Shown in pieces: positions 1 through 10,399 of a stretch of DNA of 64,000 nt (position 1 is its first letter; every line of letters starts with the position of its first letter). The stretch comes from Cotesia glomerata (lineage: Eukaryota > Arthropoda > Insecta > Hymenoptera > Braconidae), in contig NC_058162.1 of NCBI RefSeq assembly GCF_020080835.1, forward strand, positions 18,693,203 through 18,757,202. Reading direction: 5' to 3'. The notes below the pieces were generated by a model, which saw only the letters and a list, made by a program, of their open reading frames with translations, did no database searches and was not told the origin of the DNA. Both the position numbers and the translations under genes were made by a program.

Positions 1-1155
1 TCAATACTTCTTTTCATATGTTTGCAAGCTTGTTTTGCTGCATTACCATTGGAAGTTAAAAGTCTATCGCCAATGAACACATTATCCTCAAGCATTTTAT
101 AATTGGCTATATATTTATATATATTTGTTTGTACTCACAGCGCCATAAGTCTAAAGAGGCTAAGATGTCACTGCTGCTACTATTTAAGTATTAATCTGCT
201 AGATGGCAGGTGTGGTATCTTCTTATTTGTTACCAAGGGAAATACCCATAGAACAAAAAGTACTGATCATGCCTGCTATCATACAGATAAATATTTTATA
301 ATTATAACTAATTATTTATTTTATATAATATTCTATAAATTATTTATTTTGTATTTTACTTACAGGTTTTATCTTGCTACTCATGATCCCAACTCCACTA
401 ACTTGAATATTTGTCATTTTTTATTTATTACAAAAACTTATGAAAATTAATTTTTATTATCGCAGTTACTTTGTACATGTCTTTTAAATAAATATAAAAA
501 CAATGTAATCATATTAAGTGACTTTTCAACGGGCAATTATTATTTATTTTTATTATTTTCATTTTTATCGCTTGTCATAGTACTGAATTTTTGATTTACG
601 TTGTATTAAAATTTAAATTTGCATCTCATTTGTTTTTATGTCATTTGACATATTGACAAATTGAGCTTTTTAAGTGATAAAAATTAAAAAATTACTGTGA
701 TTAATTTATATTTACATAAATAATAATGCCTTTATTAAAAAAAAATAAGTCTTTTGGTAAAAACCATGAGCCGTATCAAAAAAGAAGTTTAAAGAACCGT
801 ATGAAGAAGTATGTTTTATTAAATTATTGTATTATTACTATTACTACGCTATTTCTATTTTTTAATAACTGTCAAAAATCAAAATATGGTAAAAAAAAAT
901 TGAATAGTTAGAAAAAAAATATTTCATCTTTGATATTTGTTAAATAATTAATCTCTTAGGTTGATAAATATAGAAAATGTTGATATACATTTAAAAAAAA
1001 AATCACTCTTTTTCCACTTGTATCTAGAATAAATTTTGATTGGAAAAACTTATTGACTTTCGAAAAAGTTCATATAAAAGCCCATCAAGAAGCTTTAATT
1101 TGCACATATTACTATAATCATAGGCTTATAATTACTAAATCTATATGGGTCATAC
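1..1155. other. AT-rich sequence without a recognised gene
   Basis: Very AT-rich with frequent stop codons in all frames. The short open frames here (for example 103-450 and 726-911) are low-complexity, rich in K, N, Y, F and I, and show no domain. I see no repeat structure that I can define. Confidence 0.7.
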
Positions 1156-1589
1156 CATGTTAAATCGACCAATAGTTGAAATCGACCGCTTTCGATTTGG
1201 TTAAATTTTGGTCAGAAGTTTTCTTTTATCATATTACGAAGTTCTGCCAAAAAAAAAAAATTTTTTTCAATAGATATGCAAAATCAAAATTTCGCGATTT
1301 TCCCAGTTTTTCAATTTTGTTTTTGGAATATCTCGAACGCTATTATAGACACAGGAATGAGCTTTCGTTGTACTGATCTTAAAAGATCCTGAAATTTTTG
1401 AAAAGGGTTTTTTTTTTCAAAATGATGAATTTTTTAATTTCAAAAAATAATTTTTTTTTGTTTTTTGCTACTTCTAAATGAGAAAAAGTTATACAGATAT
1501 ATAATATTGTAATTTTGAGCATTTAAAAATTAAATGCACAACGTGAAAATATTAAATAATAAATTAATTACAACTTTTTTTTATTTTTG

Positions 1590-1677
1590 GACAAGTTTGG
1601 TCAAGCCCTTTCGAATGGCCTCAACCGCGATGAAATCGGTCGAGCCGTTTAAGAGTTATGAGAGGTTTACATACGGC

Positions 1678-1749
<72 letters not shown>

Positions 1750-1898
1750 TTCAGACATCATCGCGGAAACATTGGGGGAAGCTTTCTAGGATCCCAAAAC
1801 GTCAACATCCGTTGAAAAGTAGATTTTCAAAAAACGGGGTGAAACCAATAACTACTCAACTTTTGAAAATTTTCAATTTTCTTAGCGGGAAGTTAAAA
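1590..1898 (-). mobile_element. X-family repeat, terminal fragment with CA tract
   Basis: It holds the X-family order: a block containing 'ttcgaatggcctcaaccgc', a (CA)n tract, 'catcatcgcggaaac', 'aacggggtgaaac' and the terminal 'ttagcgggaagtta'. The same order occurs at 62958-63160 and, reverse-complemented, at 32669-32830 and 63661-64000. It lies inside the inverted-repeat element at 1160-2800. Confidence 0.7.
1680..1745. repeat. (CA)n microsatellite
   Basis: About 65 bp of uninterrupted AC/CA dinucleotides. It is an integral part of the X repeat, since other X copies have a CA or GT tract at the same place. Confidence 0.95.
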
Positions 1899-2059
1899 AT
1901 GAAATTAATTTATTATTTAATATTTCGACGTCGTGCATTCAATTTTTATATGCTAAAAATTACAATATTACGTATCTGCATAACTTTAATTTAACTTATT
2001 TAGAAGTTGCAAAAAAGAAAAAAAAAATTTTTTTGAAATTCAAAAATTCATGCTTTTAA

Positions 2060-2388
2060 CCCTAGACTGGTCACTCTATGAGCGTGACGCCGCGCTCAAT
2101 TATATTTTTTTTATTACGTCTTCAATATTTACTAAAATGATTCAAAATTATAAATTTTTCAAACATCTTCGAAAACGTAAAATTGCTGAAAAAGAATTTG
2201 CGGGGCTTTCTTCATCGCTTAACCAGAGTCGTAAGTAGTTTTTTGTCCGCGGTGTTTCCGAAAACACTTCTAGTCTCTGCCTGTCAAACGTGTATGAACT
2301 GGCAACACTGTACGCTCTAAAAGCATTGCGGCAAAACCCTCATCACTTGACCAAAATCGTTAGGTCGCGTTTGTTGACCAGTCTAGGG
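2060..2388. mobile_element. piggyBac-type MITE (329 bp) with TTAA duplications
   Basis: The left end reads TTAA then CCCTAGACTGGTCA; the right end is TGACCAGTCTAGGG then TTAA, a perfect 14-bp terminal inverted repeat flanked by TTAA on both sides (2056-2059 and 2389-2392). TTAA target duplications and ends beginning CCCTAG are typical of the piggyBac superfamily. The 329-bp interior has no transposase, so it is a non-autonomous derivative that would depend on a piggyBac transposase elsewhere in the genome. The small open frame 2050-2238 runs through it and is not a gene. Confidence 0.88.
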
Positions 2389-2800
2389 TTAAAAACCAAA
2401 AACCCCTCTCCAAAAATTTCAGAATCTTTTAAGATCAGTACAAGGTATTATACAAAAAAAACCTGAGCCAAAATTTTATTGGCGCTCGTCATATTTGACG
2501 ATTTTCAAAAATTCAAAATTTGACAACTTTGGCATTTTTCAAAATTTTTTTCTAAAATATTTCTTTATCAATAGCCCCAAGTGTCCCTTTCAAACAAACG
2601 AAAGCTCATTCCTGTATCTATAATAGTGTTTGAGATATTACAGAAAAAAAAACGAAAAACTGGAAAAATCGCGAAATTTTGAATTTGCATATCTTTTGAA
2701 AAAAAAATTTTTATTTTTTTTCCTTTTGCAGAACTAGACTTTGAACTTTGCAAACAAGAAAAAAGTGGTTTGTACATTTGACCAGACCTACCTAGGGTAA

Positions 2801-3165
2801 TGTGTTTCGATGCACTAAATCAGAATTTGTGGTAAGTTTAGTCCGCACATGACCCAAATTTTTAGTATACTGCAAAAAACCTTCAGAAATAGCTAAAAAT
2901 CGCAAAAAATACAATCATGTAAGCAAAAAAATTTTTTCGTCTTAAATGGATTTCGTATCACCGACAGAAATACCGAAATAGGAAAGGAAACGAAAAAGAA
3001 ATCCGCTGCGTAGATCATTTGTACTCGGAAAAAATTAAATAATAGCAGTTACTATCTACTTATGGTAAAAAATTTTTCTGCCTTCCGGCCGGAAAGTAGC
3101 AATTTTCTGGCCGTTGCGCTAAACAAAGTTGCCACATTCCGGCTACGTCGAGCAGAAAAATAGTG
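2801..3165. other. Unassigned intergenic sequence
   Basis: No open frame or repeat that I can define. A slightly GC-richer patch at about 3085-3160 contains several GGCCGG/TTCCGG words and leads into the hairpin at 3167. Confidence 0.5.
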
Positions 3166-3166
3166 T

Positions 3167-3285
3167 ACATACCTTGGCCAGTAAAAAGTTAAGCCTCAGA
3201 CCACATGTTTGTCAACCTCGGCTTCGCCTCGGCCAACAATTACATGTGGTCTGAGACTTTTCTTATTTTACTGGCCTAGGTATGT
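3167..3285. repeat. MITE-like hairpin (about 43-bp arms)
   Basis: The left arm 3167-3208 starts 'acataccttggccagtaaa' and ends 'ctcagaccacatgt'. The right arm 3242-3285 is its near-perfect reverse complement, ending 'actggcctaggtatgt'. The 33-nt loop contains 'cctcggcttcgcctcgg', itself a small palindrome. The size and structure fit a tiny MITE or a solo foldback. Confidence 0.75.
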
Positions 3286-3432
3286 AATATACTATTACCA
3301 TAAACCCTATGGTAGTGAATACTATCTAGATGATTGTAGAAATCATCGAGATGGTAGCATCTACCATATTTATAATAACTGTTACAATCTTGTATGTAAA
3401 CTAGAGTTAGTTACCATTATCACCCTAAATGG

Positions 3433-3434
<2 letters not shown>

Positions 3435-3519
<85 letters not shown>
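3435..3519. repeat. (TA)n microsatellite
   Basis: About 85 bp of TA dinucleotides. It creates the IYIYIY tail of the false open frame 3209-3520. Confidence 0.95.
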
Positions 3520-3523
<4 letters not shown>

Positions 3524-3619
3524 CTGATGGTAACAGTAACCATCAGAAATTATAACAGCTACTATCTAAGGTAGTAAGTAGAATTTAAACATCAGGATTT
3601 AAAAACCACGGTCAAAAAC

Positions 3620-3620
<1 letters not shown>

Positions 3621-3681
<61 letters not shown>
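3621..3681. repeat. (TA)n microsatellite
   Basis: About 60 bp of uninterrupted TA dinucleotides, 100 bp after the previous TA tract. Confidence 0.95.
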
Positions 3682-3686
<5 letters not shown>

Positions 3687-3689
3687 GAA

Positions 3690-3935
3690 AAATATAGGTA
3701 TTATTCTTATTAATTTATGGGATTAGTTCTTATACTGATTGTAGAAATGATTACTATGATTATGGGAATGACGCCCATAATATTAGGAAGTGTTCCTAAA
3801 ATTTATAAGATCGCTTCCAACAATTATGGAAATAGTTCCGATACGAATTAATGGAGTGGTTCCTATATTTACAGGAATTGTTTCCATCATTTATAGGAGC
3901 CGTGACTTCTGAACCATAAATAAATAAAATTTTGC
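3690..3935. repeat. Degenerate short-word repeats
   Basis: Imperfect repeats of words such as 'attatgggaat', 'ttaggaagtgttcc' and 'tatttacaggaattgttcc', with a loose spacing of about 30 bp. Similar texture returns at about 4600-4990 ('actatcatgaaaact', 'gttatcatcctgac'). It looks like an eroded satellite rather than coding sequence. Confidence 0.45.
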
Positions 3936-3978
3936 TTTATTAAACAATGACTCTTGTTAAATTGCACTGTACTTTCTT

Positions 3979-4436
3979 AACCATTGATGTTTTTAAAGAT
4001 ATAAGCTCATCCAGATGTTACACTTATCAAGAGCTTTCATTTGAGTACCCACATGCATTTTTGATATATTTTTCATGCATACATATATATGATATATATA
4101 AATATATGAGAAATTGATGTAGGTACTTAAATGCAAGCTCTTGATGAGTGTAATGTCGGGATGAGCTTATATCTCTAAAAATGTCAATAGTTAACAAGAA
4201 ACAATGTGATTTCTTAATTATTGACATTTTTTAAGATCTAAACTCATTCTGATGTTACACTCATCGAGACCTTTCACCTAAATACCCACATGGCATTTTT
4301 TATATATTTTATATATATGGTATTTGTGAAATATATAAATATATAAAGTATGTGAAAAATGAAAGGTACTCAAATGAAAGGTCTTGATAAGTGTAACATC
4401 GGGATGAGCTTATATCTTTAAAAATGTCAATGGTTC
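3979..4436. repeat. Four alternating inverted units (two tandem hairpins)
   Basis: A unit of about 75 bp occurs four times in alternating orientation: 3979-4055 (+), 4118-4192 (-), 4219-4293 (+) and 4364-4436 (-). Each unit contains a version of 'gatgagcttatatct' and of 'tgtaacatcgggatgagc' or its complement. TA-rich spacers lie between the paired units. The array could fold as two adjacent cruciforms or hairpins. Confidence 0.7.
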
Positions 4437-4479
4437 AAAAGATACAAGGTCATTTCTTCATTATGTATCTAGAGAGACA

Positions 4480-5490
4480 GAGCATTTTCAAATGCAGACT
4501 AAATACTTATCATAATAACTTGACTATCGGTGAGAATGATATAAAACCTTGAAAAGACACAAATTCGAGTCAAGATCTTTGCAGTGACAGTAAACATTGA
4601 ATGTTTCTATACTATTATAGGAATCATTCCAATACTATCATGAAAACTATTTTTATAGCAGTATAGGAAAAATTTCTATATGATTATGAAAACTATTCCC
4701 GTGATGAATTGAAAAGTACTTATAATTTTCTTTCCGTGTACTTGAAAATTATTGAATTTTTGATTAATTTTTTCATAGAATTCAATAATATTAATTACTA
4801 TCCTTGATAGTAAATATTATCACCCTGAGAGTTACTATAACCATCTTGATAGTGACTGTTATCATCCTGACTGTAACTGTTACTATAAAAAATGGAAACT
4901 GTTATCATAAAAAAATAATAACAGTAACCATCTTTGCATTGAAAAATTTTTTGATCATCCTAGATGATTGGAGCTACAAATTTAGTATGATAACCCCTAA
5001 TATTTAATTTTCTCCGTGTAGACATAAAAGCTCGATACAAGCGAAGAACGGTGTAAAATTAAGAAAAGTCTTTTTTTTTTTTTTTTTTATTACAATCTAT
5101 AGATTTCATAGTATAATTTCAAAAGAATAATATCTATAGTTCATTACTGCTAGTAAGAACAATACTGTTTTTTGATATTATTTACTACTTTATGACTATT
5201 TCTTATGATTTTTTGCTATTTTTAGCGTTTTTTTTGTAATTTTTTCTAAGTTGAAGCGTGTACAAGCCAAACCAACTTCAGATTTGCATTTATCCCATCA
5301 AAATACATGAGGACAAACTTAATCTAGACAAACTTAATTTACCAGCTACATAATCTTCAAATTCGGATTCAGCGCATCGAAATACATAATTCGATGTTGT
5401 TCTGATGAAATATACAAACCATTTTTTTGGTGTGCTGGTGTAATTAACAAAAAAATTAAATGATCTTGTAGAGCTCACACTTCATTTTCG
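4480..5490. other. Intergenic sequence upstream of the Mutator-like gene
   Basis: AT-rich, with degenerate short repeats to about 4990 and a T-run at 5070-5088. No credible gene. I looked for terminal inverted repeats matching the region after 9427 and did not recognise any. Confidence 0.5.
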
Positions 5491-5494
5491 AATT

Positions 5495-5510
5495 ATTTAT
5501 ATTCTCTAGG
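5495..5510 (+). other. Possible 3' splice site before the Mutator-like ORF
   Basis: A pyrimidine/T-rich stretch followed by 'attctctag' directly precedes the open frame. That frame has no ATG near its start and stays open upstream to 5511 (its first in-frame candidate at 5553 is GTG). A spliced 5' exon further upstream would explain this. It is a sequence-based inference only. Confidence 0.35.
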
Positions 5511-7409
5511 TTAGTAAAGAGCCGAGGCAAAAAACCCCAAAATAAATCACCAGTGGCAGAAAATGGTAAGTACCCTTCCCAATTTACAGTGATTGATAAT
5601 GTTTCAGATAATTATGAAGAGAGTGAAAAGTCACAAATTTCTGAAGAAGACATTATTGATTCACAACCAAACAGTGATCCGCAGACATCCACCGTTAATA
5701 GTTATAACGATGTTAACGAAGTCACTGAAGGAATCGAGACAATGATGGTTGATAATGACAATGGTAATCGAAATATTAACATTAATATTGAGAATTCGAA
5801 CGATAGCCTGCCTTCGTCAGAACCTGAACCGCATTGTTCATACAAAGAAAAGCCTTATAGTATTATTAGAGGTAGTATAAATCAAGTTAATCCTAAATTT
5901 GGAATGTCTGCTGGTAACCAATGTACTGCGATGGCTGCTTCTGCCATAGCAACGGCAACTTTTATTCCAATTGAAACTTGGAAGTCCGGAATTATTGATA
6001 TCGTACTTGAAGTTGGAGATTCTCTTTATGAGGCTAGCATGTCTTTACGGGATAATCCTCCTGTTGATGGAAGACCTATTGATCAATATTATTTGGAAGT
6101 TCATGAGCTTTGTAATGAAGTATATATTTTCCCAAATTTTAGTTCTACCTTTACAGTTAAGGAAACTTTTTATGGAAAATGTTTTAACACTCCTGATGCA
6201 GAGCTTATGTCACTAGAGCAACGACTTGAGATGTTTCAAGGAAATAATATAAACGCAATACTGAGAATGAATAACGTTTCAATAGCAATTATTTCTTGTG
6301 ATGGTTTATATTATTCATTCGATTCACACAGTCGAAATGAATCAGGCACTGTTGATGCAGATGGTACATCTTGTGTTTGTTGTTTTGATAATTTAGAACA
6401 ATTATTGACCATGATTGTTACAAATATGTCGATTTGTGAGGAAAATACAGATGCACAAAGAAATGTCTACCTACTAGCTACCATAGAAATAAATAATTGT
6501 AAAGCTAATGACCAAATTTACAATGTCGAAGGACTATGTAGAGATAGACTATCTAAAATTTTTAAATCGTATTTAACAAATTTAGAGGAAAATGTAGTAG
6601 AAAATTCATCGGATGTTACGTCATTAAGTAATCAACCTATGAATCCTACTGTAAATTCTTCACCAAACAGTGTTCCAAATGATCCTACGGTTAATAATTC
6701 ATCAAACAGTGGAAAAAATGATGCAAATATCAAAAAACCATTAACTGATTTAGATAGTAATAAACCATCATCAAAAACCAAAAAAAAGAAGAAAAGACAA
6801 AAGCGTCCACGTAGCTCTTTTGTAAGTAATGCTCACAAAAAATTGATAGTTGATGTGGAATACTTAACAGAACAACTTAATCAATCATTTTATGAACATC
6901 GTCTTGCTTCGTTTCATGAGGAATGTCGACAGTTGAACTGCTGCCTTAATTACATTGGGCCAATAATGAATGGTTTACAATGTTCAATTTTATACGAATG
7001 CTCTGCGTGTGAATTTGAATTTATGGTTCTTAGTGAACGACAATCAAATGATATTGCACGTACTAATGATAGCATTGTATTAGGTTGTATAAGTAGTGGC
7101 ATTGGATTTTATCAGCTGCAAGGGTTATTAACAGCTGCAGATTTACCATGTCATAACTATCAATCATACTCTGTAGCTGAGACTGTTGTAGGTTGTTATG
7201 TAACAAAAACAGCAGTTCAATCAATGACTGAAGCTGCTAAAGAATCTAAGCAGAGAGCTTGCGATGAAGGACGTGTTACTAAAGATGGCATACCGTGTAC
7301 GACAGTTATAACCGATGGCACCTATCTCAAAAGAAGTTATGCTTCAGGATTATATAATTCATCATCTGGAGCTGCTCTTGTCCTGGATCAATACATTACA
7401 AAGTATTAG
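5511..7409 (+). pseudogene. Mutator-like transposon protein, N-terminal part: peptidase-like domain, basic tract, transposase start
   Basis: First open segment (618 codons from GTG 5553) of a broken transposon gene. Residues 1-100 are acidic and low in complexity. Residues 115-290 contain GNQC (Cys124) and, later, FDSHSR (Asp257, His259), an arrangement resembling papain-like/C76-type cysteine peptidase domains found in some mobile elements; this is my inference. A Lys/Arg tract at 408-420 looks like a nuclear localisation signal. From about residue 450 it matches the layout of insect Mutator-like transposases: a CSACEF zinc-ligand pair (483-486) and the first catalytic Asp in TDGTY (588). 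The frame ends in TAG at 7407 because of a frameshift: in the next frame VLDVGVANKRCSQC continues directly. The flanking segments are its C-terminal continuation. Confidence 0.75.
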
Positions 7410-8458
7410 ATGTTGGAGTAGCTAATAAAAGATGTTCACAGTGTAAAATCGGAAAACAACCGTATCATCTTTGTTGGCAGAATTACTTACCTAACCTAGC
7501 TTCAACACGAATGGAATCAGATATGATTTTAGAACTATTCTAAACTAGTGTTGAAAAGCATAATTTGATATAAAAAAATATTGTGACCGATGGTGATAGT
7601 AGTGTACATCAAAAACTGTGCGATCACAATGTATATAAAACACATGGTGTTGAAGTAGAAAGAATAAATTGTATGAATCACATGCTTCGTAGATTATCAA
7701 CAAACTTGAGAAAAGTTGAAAAATCAAGCCAGCTAAAAAACGAAAAAAATCTTCAAAAGGCCACTGAGGAAGCTGGTAAACGAAGTTCAAAAGCAATTCG
7801 ACAAGCTGCTCGTCACATAATGTCCACTAACACTGCCTTTAAAACAAAAGTTAAGATAATCGAAGAAGATTTAGAAAATATGCCATTCCATGCATTTGGA
7901 CGACATGAAAATTGTAAACCTTATTATTGTGATAAAAATCCGGCAACCAATCACGTACCTGACTTAATTAAATTGAATGTCTGGAATACAATACTCGGAT
8001 ACTTTGCTCGATGTCAATCAGTTCCAGGAGATGTACTATTAAATTCGAGTAATAATCCAGCTGAATGCGCCAATAACATTATAGCTACAAAAGTCGGTGG
8101 TAAGCGAATAGATTTTTGCAAATTAGGTCGGTACTCAATTCGCGTGGCATTTGCTGTGATTCAATATAATAGTAAAGCAGCTATGTGCGACACTTTGGCT
8201 ACTTGGCAAAAAAGTATTCCTGAACGATTGGTAACTTTAGAAAATAAAAGAAAAGAAAAAGTAGAATATAACAATCGTCGCTATACCGAAAAAGGTTCTC
8301 AAGGTCGTTACTGCAAAAAAGGCAAAGGTACACAAGATTGCTACTATGGACCAAAGGCGGGTATAGCAATTACTCCAAATGAATATCAAAACTTACTTGC
8401 TAAGCACCGAGAAAAATTACAGCAGCTTCAAAATGATCGTGTCAAGTTAGAACATTGA
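7387..8458 (+). pseudogene. Mutator-like transposase, C-terminal part
   Basis: Continuation of the transposase after the frameshift at about 7395. The early part (KVLDVGVANKRCSQC, then PYHLCWQNYLP) is readable to about 7495. Stops occur at 7543-7575, and the frame is open again from 7583 (291 codons). It then shows VTDGDSSVH with the second catalytic Asp, a Cys/His cluster FGRHENCKPYYC, and NNPAECANNIIATKVGGKR containing the likely catalytic Glu (residue 161). This D-D-E order with a C-terminal GGKR is the pattern of the Mutator-like transposase domain in insects. The final residues are charged and probably helical. A further frameshift at about 8450 links it to the nuclease segment. Several independent lesions mean this copy is dead. 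Confidence 0.78.
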
Positions 8459-9427
8459 GACAATTGATCAAGCTGAGTGCGAAAAATGGCATACCATTCG
8501 TCGTCTTCTTTAACTGCATCGAACTTTAAGAACGCATGTAAATGTAGAACAGACAAAACAAAAAAAGATAATGTAAAGAAAATTTTGTATCCATCAAGAA
8601 ATATCCATAATCCTGCATTGGTTTACGGTAAAAATAATGAATCAAATGCACTCGATAGACTCGAAGAACATGAAGATATTCAAATTGAACCTTGTGGGTT
8701 ATTTATTGATGACAAAATTCTTGGATTTGGAGCATCACCAGATGGCTTAGTTGGTGATGATGGCATCGTTGAAATTAAATGTCCTTACACTTTAAAAGAT
8801 GCAGATCCCACAGAAGCTGTCAACAAAGGTACGAAATGGGGTAATGAGCACTTTAAAGATAAAGATCCTACATCTATAAGAACAAGCAGTTCTTATTATC
8901 ATCAAATTCAAGGACAATTACACATAACACAAAGAAAATGGTGTATTTTATCTATATGGACACCTAAAGCTTCACTAAATCTGAAAATCGATTATGACAG
9001 AACGTTTTGGACCAAAGAAATGTTTCCTCGTCTAAATGATTTTTATTGGAAATTCTTAGTACCCGAATTATTGAATCCAACTTTACTGTATGGTTCAACT
9101 GATGAAGAAGAAAAAGATCAATCAGAAAAGCTCCATACAGCTGACCCTAAAGTTGATGAAGAACGAGATGAACTCTTACAGGAGGTTTATTATGGACAAA
9201 AACAAGTGAAGCAATGGTTTTCATTAACTCCAATTGTTCGAATCCGAGACACTTCAAAAGTAAATAATTCTCACAATAATAATAAAAATCAAAATAATGC
9301 AGATTATTCCAACATAAATGATGATGATAATATCGATGATGATATTGACTCCTTTACGGAAGATTCAGAAAATGATGATTTTGATGATGACTCAATAAAT
9401 GATTCATTGGAAGAAAATGACTATTAG
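8457..9427 (+). pseudogene. YqaJ-like (lambda-exonuclease-type) nuclease domain of the same transposon
   Basis: The domain begins in one frame at 8457 (TIDQAECEKWHTIRRLL) and shifts at about 8508 into the frame of the 316-codon ORF (LTASNFKNACKC). Family hallmarks follow: a conserved Glu in GKNNESNAL, GASPDGLV (Asp89), VEIKCPY (Glu99, Lys101) and YYHQIQGQL. Together these give the PD-(D/E)XK active site of YqaJ/lambda-type exonucleases. The last 50 residues are an Asn/Asp/Glu-rich acidic tail. The nuclease directly follows the transposase with no independent start, so I read it as the C-terminal module of one large protein. Its role may be in processing DNA ends or repair intermediates during transposition; that is inference. 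The two frameshifts make it inactive here. Confidence 0.78.
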
Positions 9428-10399
9428 TTACGTACTGACAATGAACTAATTGAATTTTTGTACAGTCTATGAATATTTCATAATAATTATGAAGTCAGCA
9501 TTGAATTTTCGACTGAAAACATGCATGTATCGTCCCTTGCGGATTTCAAATTTTTCTGGAAACACTCAAAGAACATTCAAAAATTATTACGTAACTTTGT
9601 GAATTTCATAGTGTTTTCAGAGTAGATTTGTGCCCTGTTTCCAGAATAAACCCAGAGTCGATCTATTATGTTAACCTAGAATAATCAAAATGTAACCGCG
9701 ATCGTTCTAGAGTATTCCCAAAGTATTTTCAAATCAGAAATTGAATAGTCCAATCTTCATTACAGAATGGTACCAAAATATTTCTCGACTGGTTTTAAAT
9801 ATGTTTCAAAGTGTTTACAGAGTGGGGCCAGACTGAATTTATACTTTTTCTTGAATGGATACAATGTGTTTTCTTGAATTATGCATAGCATTCCCGATGA
9901 AAAAAGATTTTGTCTAATTATATATAATCATGCATAATCGTCTATATATGATCCAAAAAATGGCCAGATCTAATCATATCTAATTATATGATATAATTTA
10001 TATCCCTTGAAAAAAATACTCTGAGCAGGCCCAATATAAAATTGGCAATATCAGACTTGATCAGGGTTGATATGGCCATACCAAGATGTGGACAAACCTG
10101 AAGCCTAAGTAAAAGTGATAAATAAAGTTATATTTATAATAAAGTTGATACAACATTCATTTTAGTTGTTTGTACAACTTTATTCAAAAACAGATACTCT
10201 CTGTATTAGAGTACAAAAATTCTACTCTTTTTTTAACTTAACACTTCAAAGTCAAGTATCTAGAAAGGGAACAATTCTGCGGCCATACGCCATCTATCGA
10301 AGACTTTTAATACTAGTTTCGACAGTGCGGAACATGTGATTGCTCCATGGTAATGTCTTTTATTTGTAACTAATTAATATGTTGTCAGATTTATAAATA

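Larger units (their letters stand above)
1160..2800. repeat. Inverted-repeat element with two nested insertions
   Basis: The left arm (about 1160-1415) returns in inverted orientation at about 2395-2800. Matching landmarks are the 'cgcgattttcccagttttt' stretch, the 'aggaatgagctttcgtt' stretch and the 'tgtactgatcttaaaagat' stretch, each found reverse-complemented in the right arm. Between the arms lie a fragment of the X repeat (1590-1898) and a piggyBac-type MITE (2060-2388). This suggests an old foldback or TIR element that later took two insertions. No coding capacity is visible. The outer ends are diffuse, so I cannot name a superfamily. Confidence 0.65.

Noticed and set aside
1534..1815. 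Open frame with a long HTHTHT run
   Set aside because: The run is the translation of the CA microsatellite in the X repeat; there is no domain or conserved sequence on either side.
3209..3520. 103-codon frame ending in an IYIYIY run
   Set aside because: It starts in the loop of a hairpin and ends in a TA microsatellite, so it is not a gene.
5890..6420. A viral protease gene on the basis of the Cys/Asp-His layout
   Set aside because: The domain is continuous with a transposase and a nuclease in the same decayed gene, with no other virus-like gene nearby.
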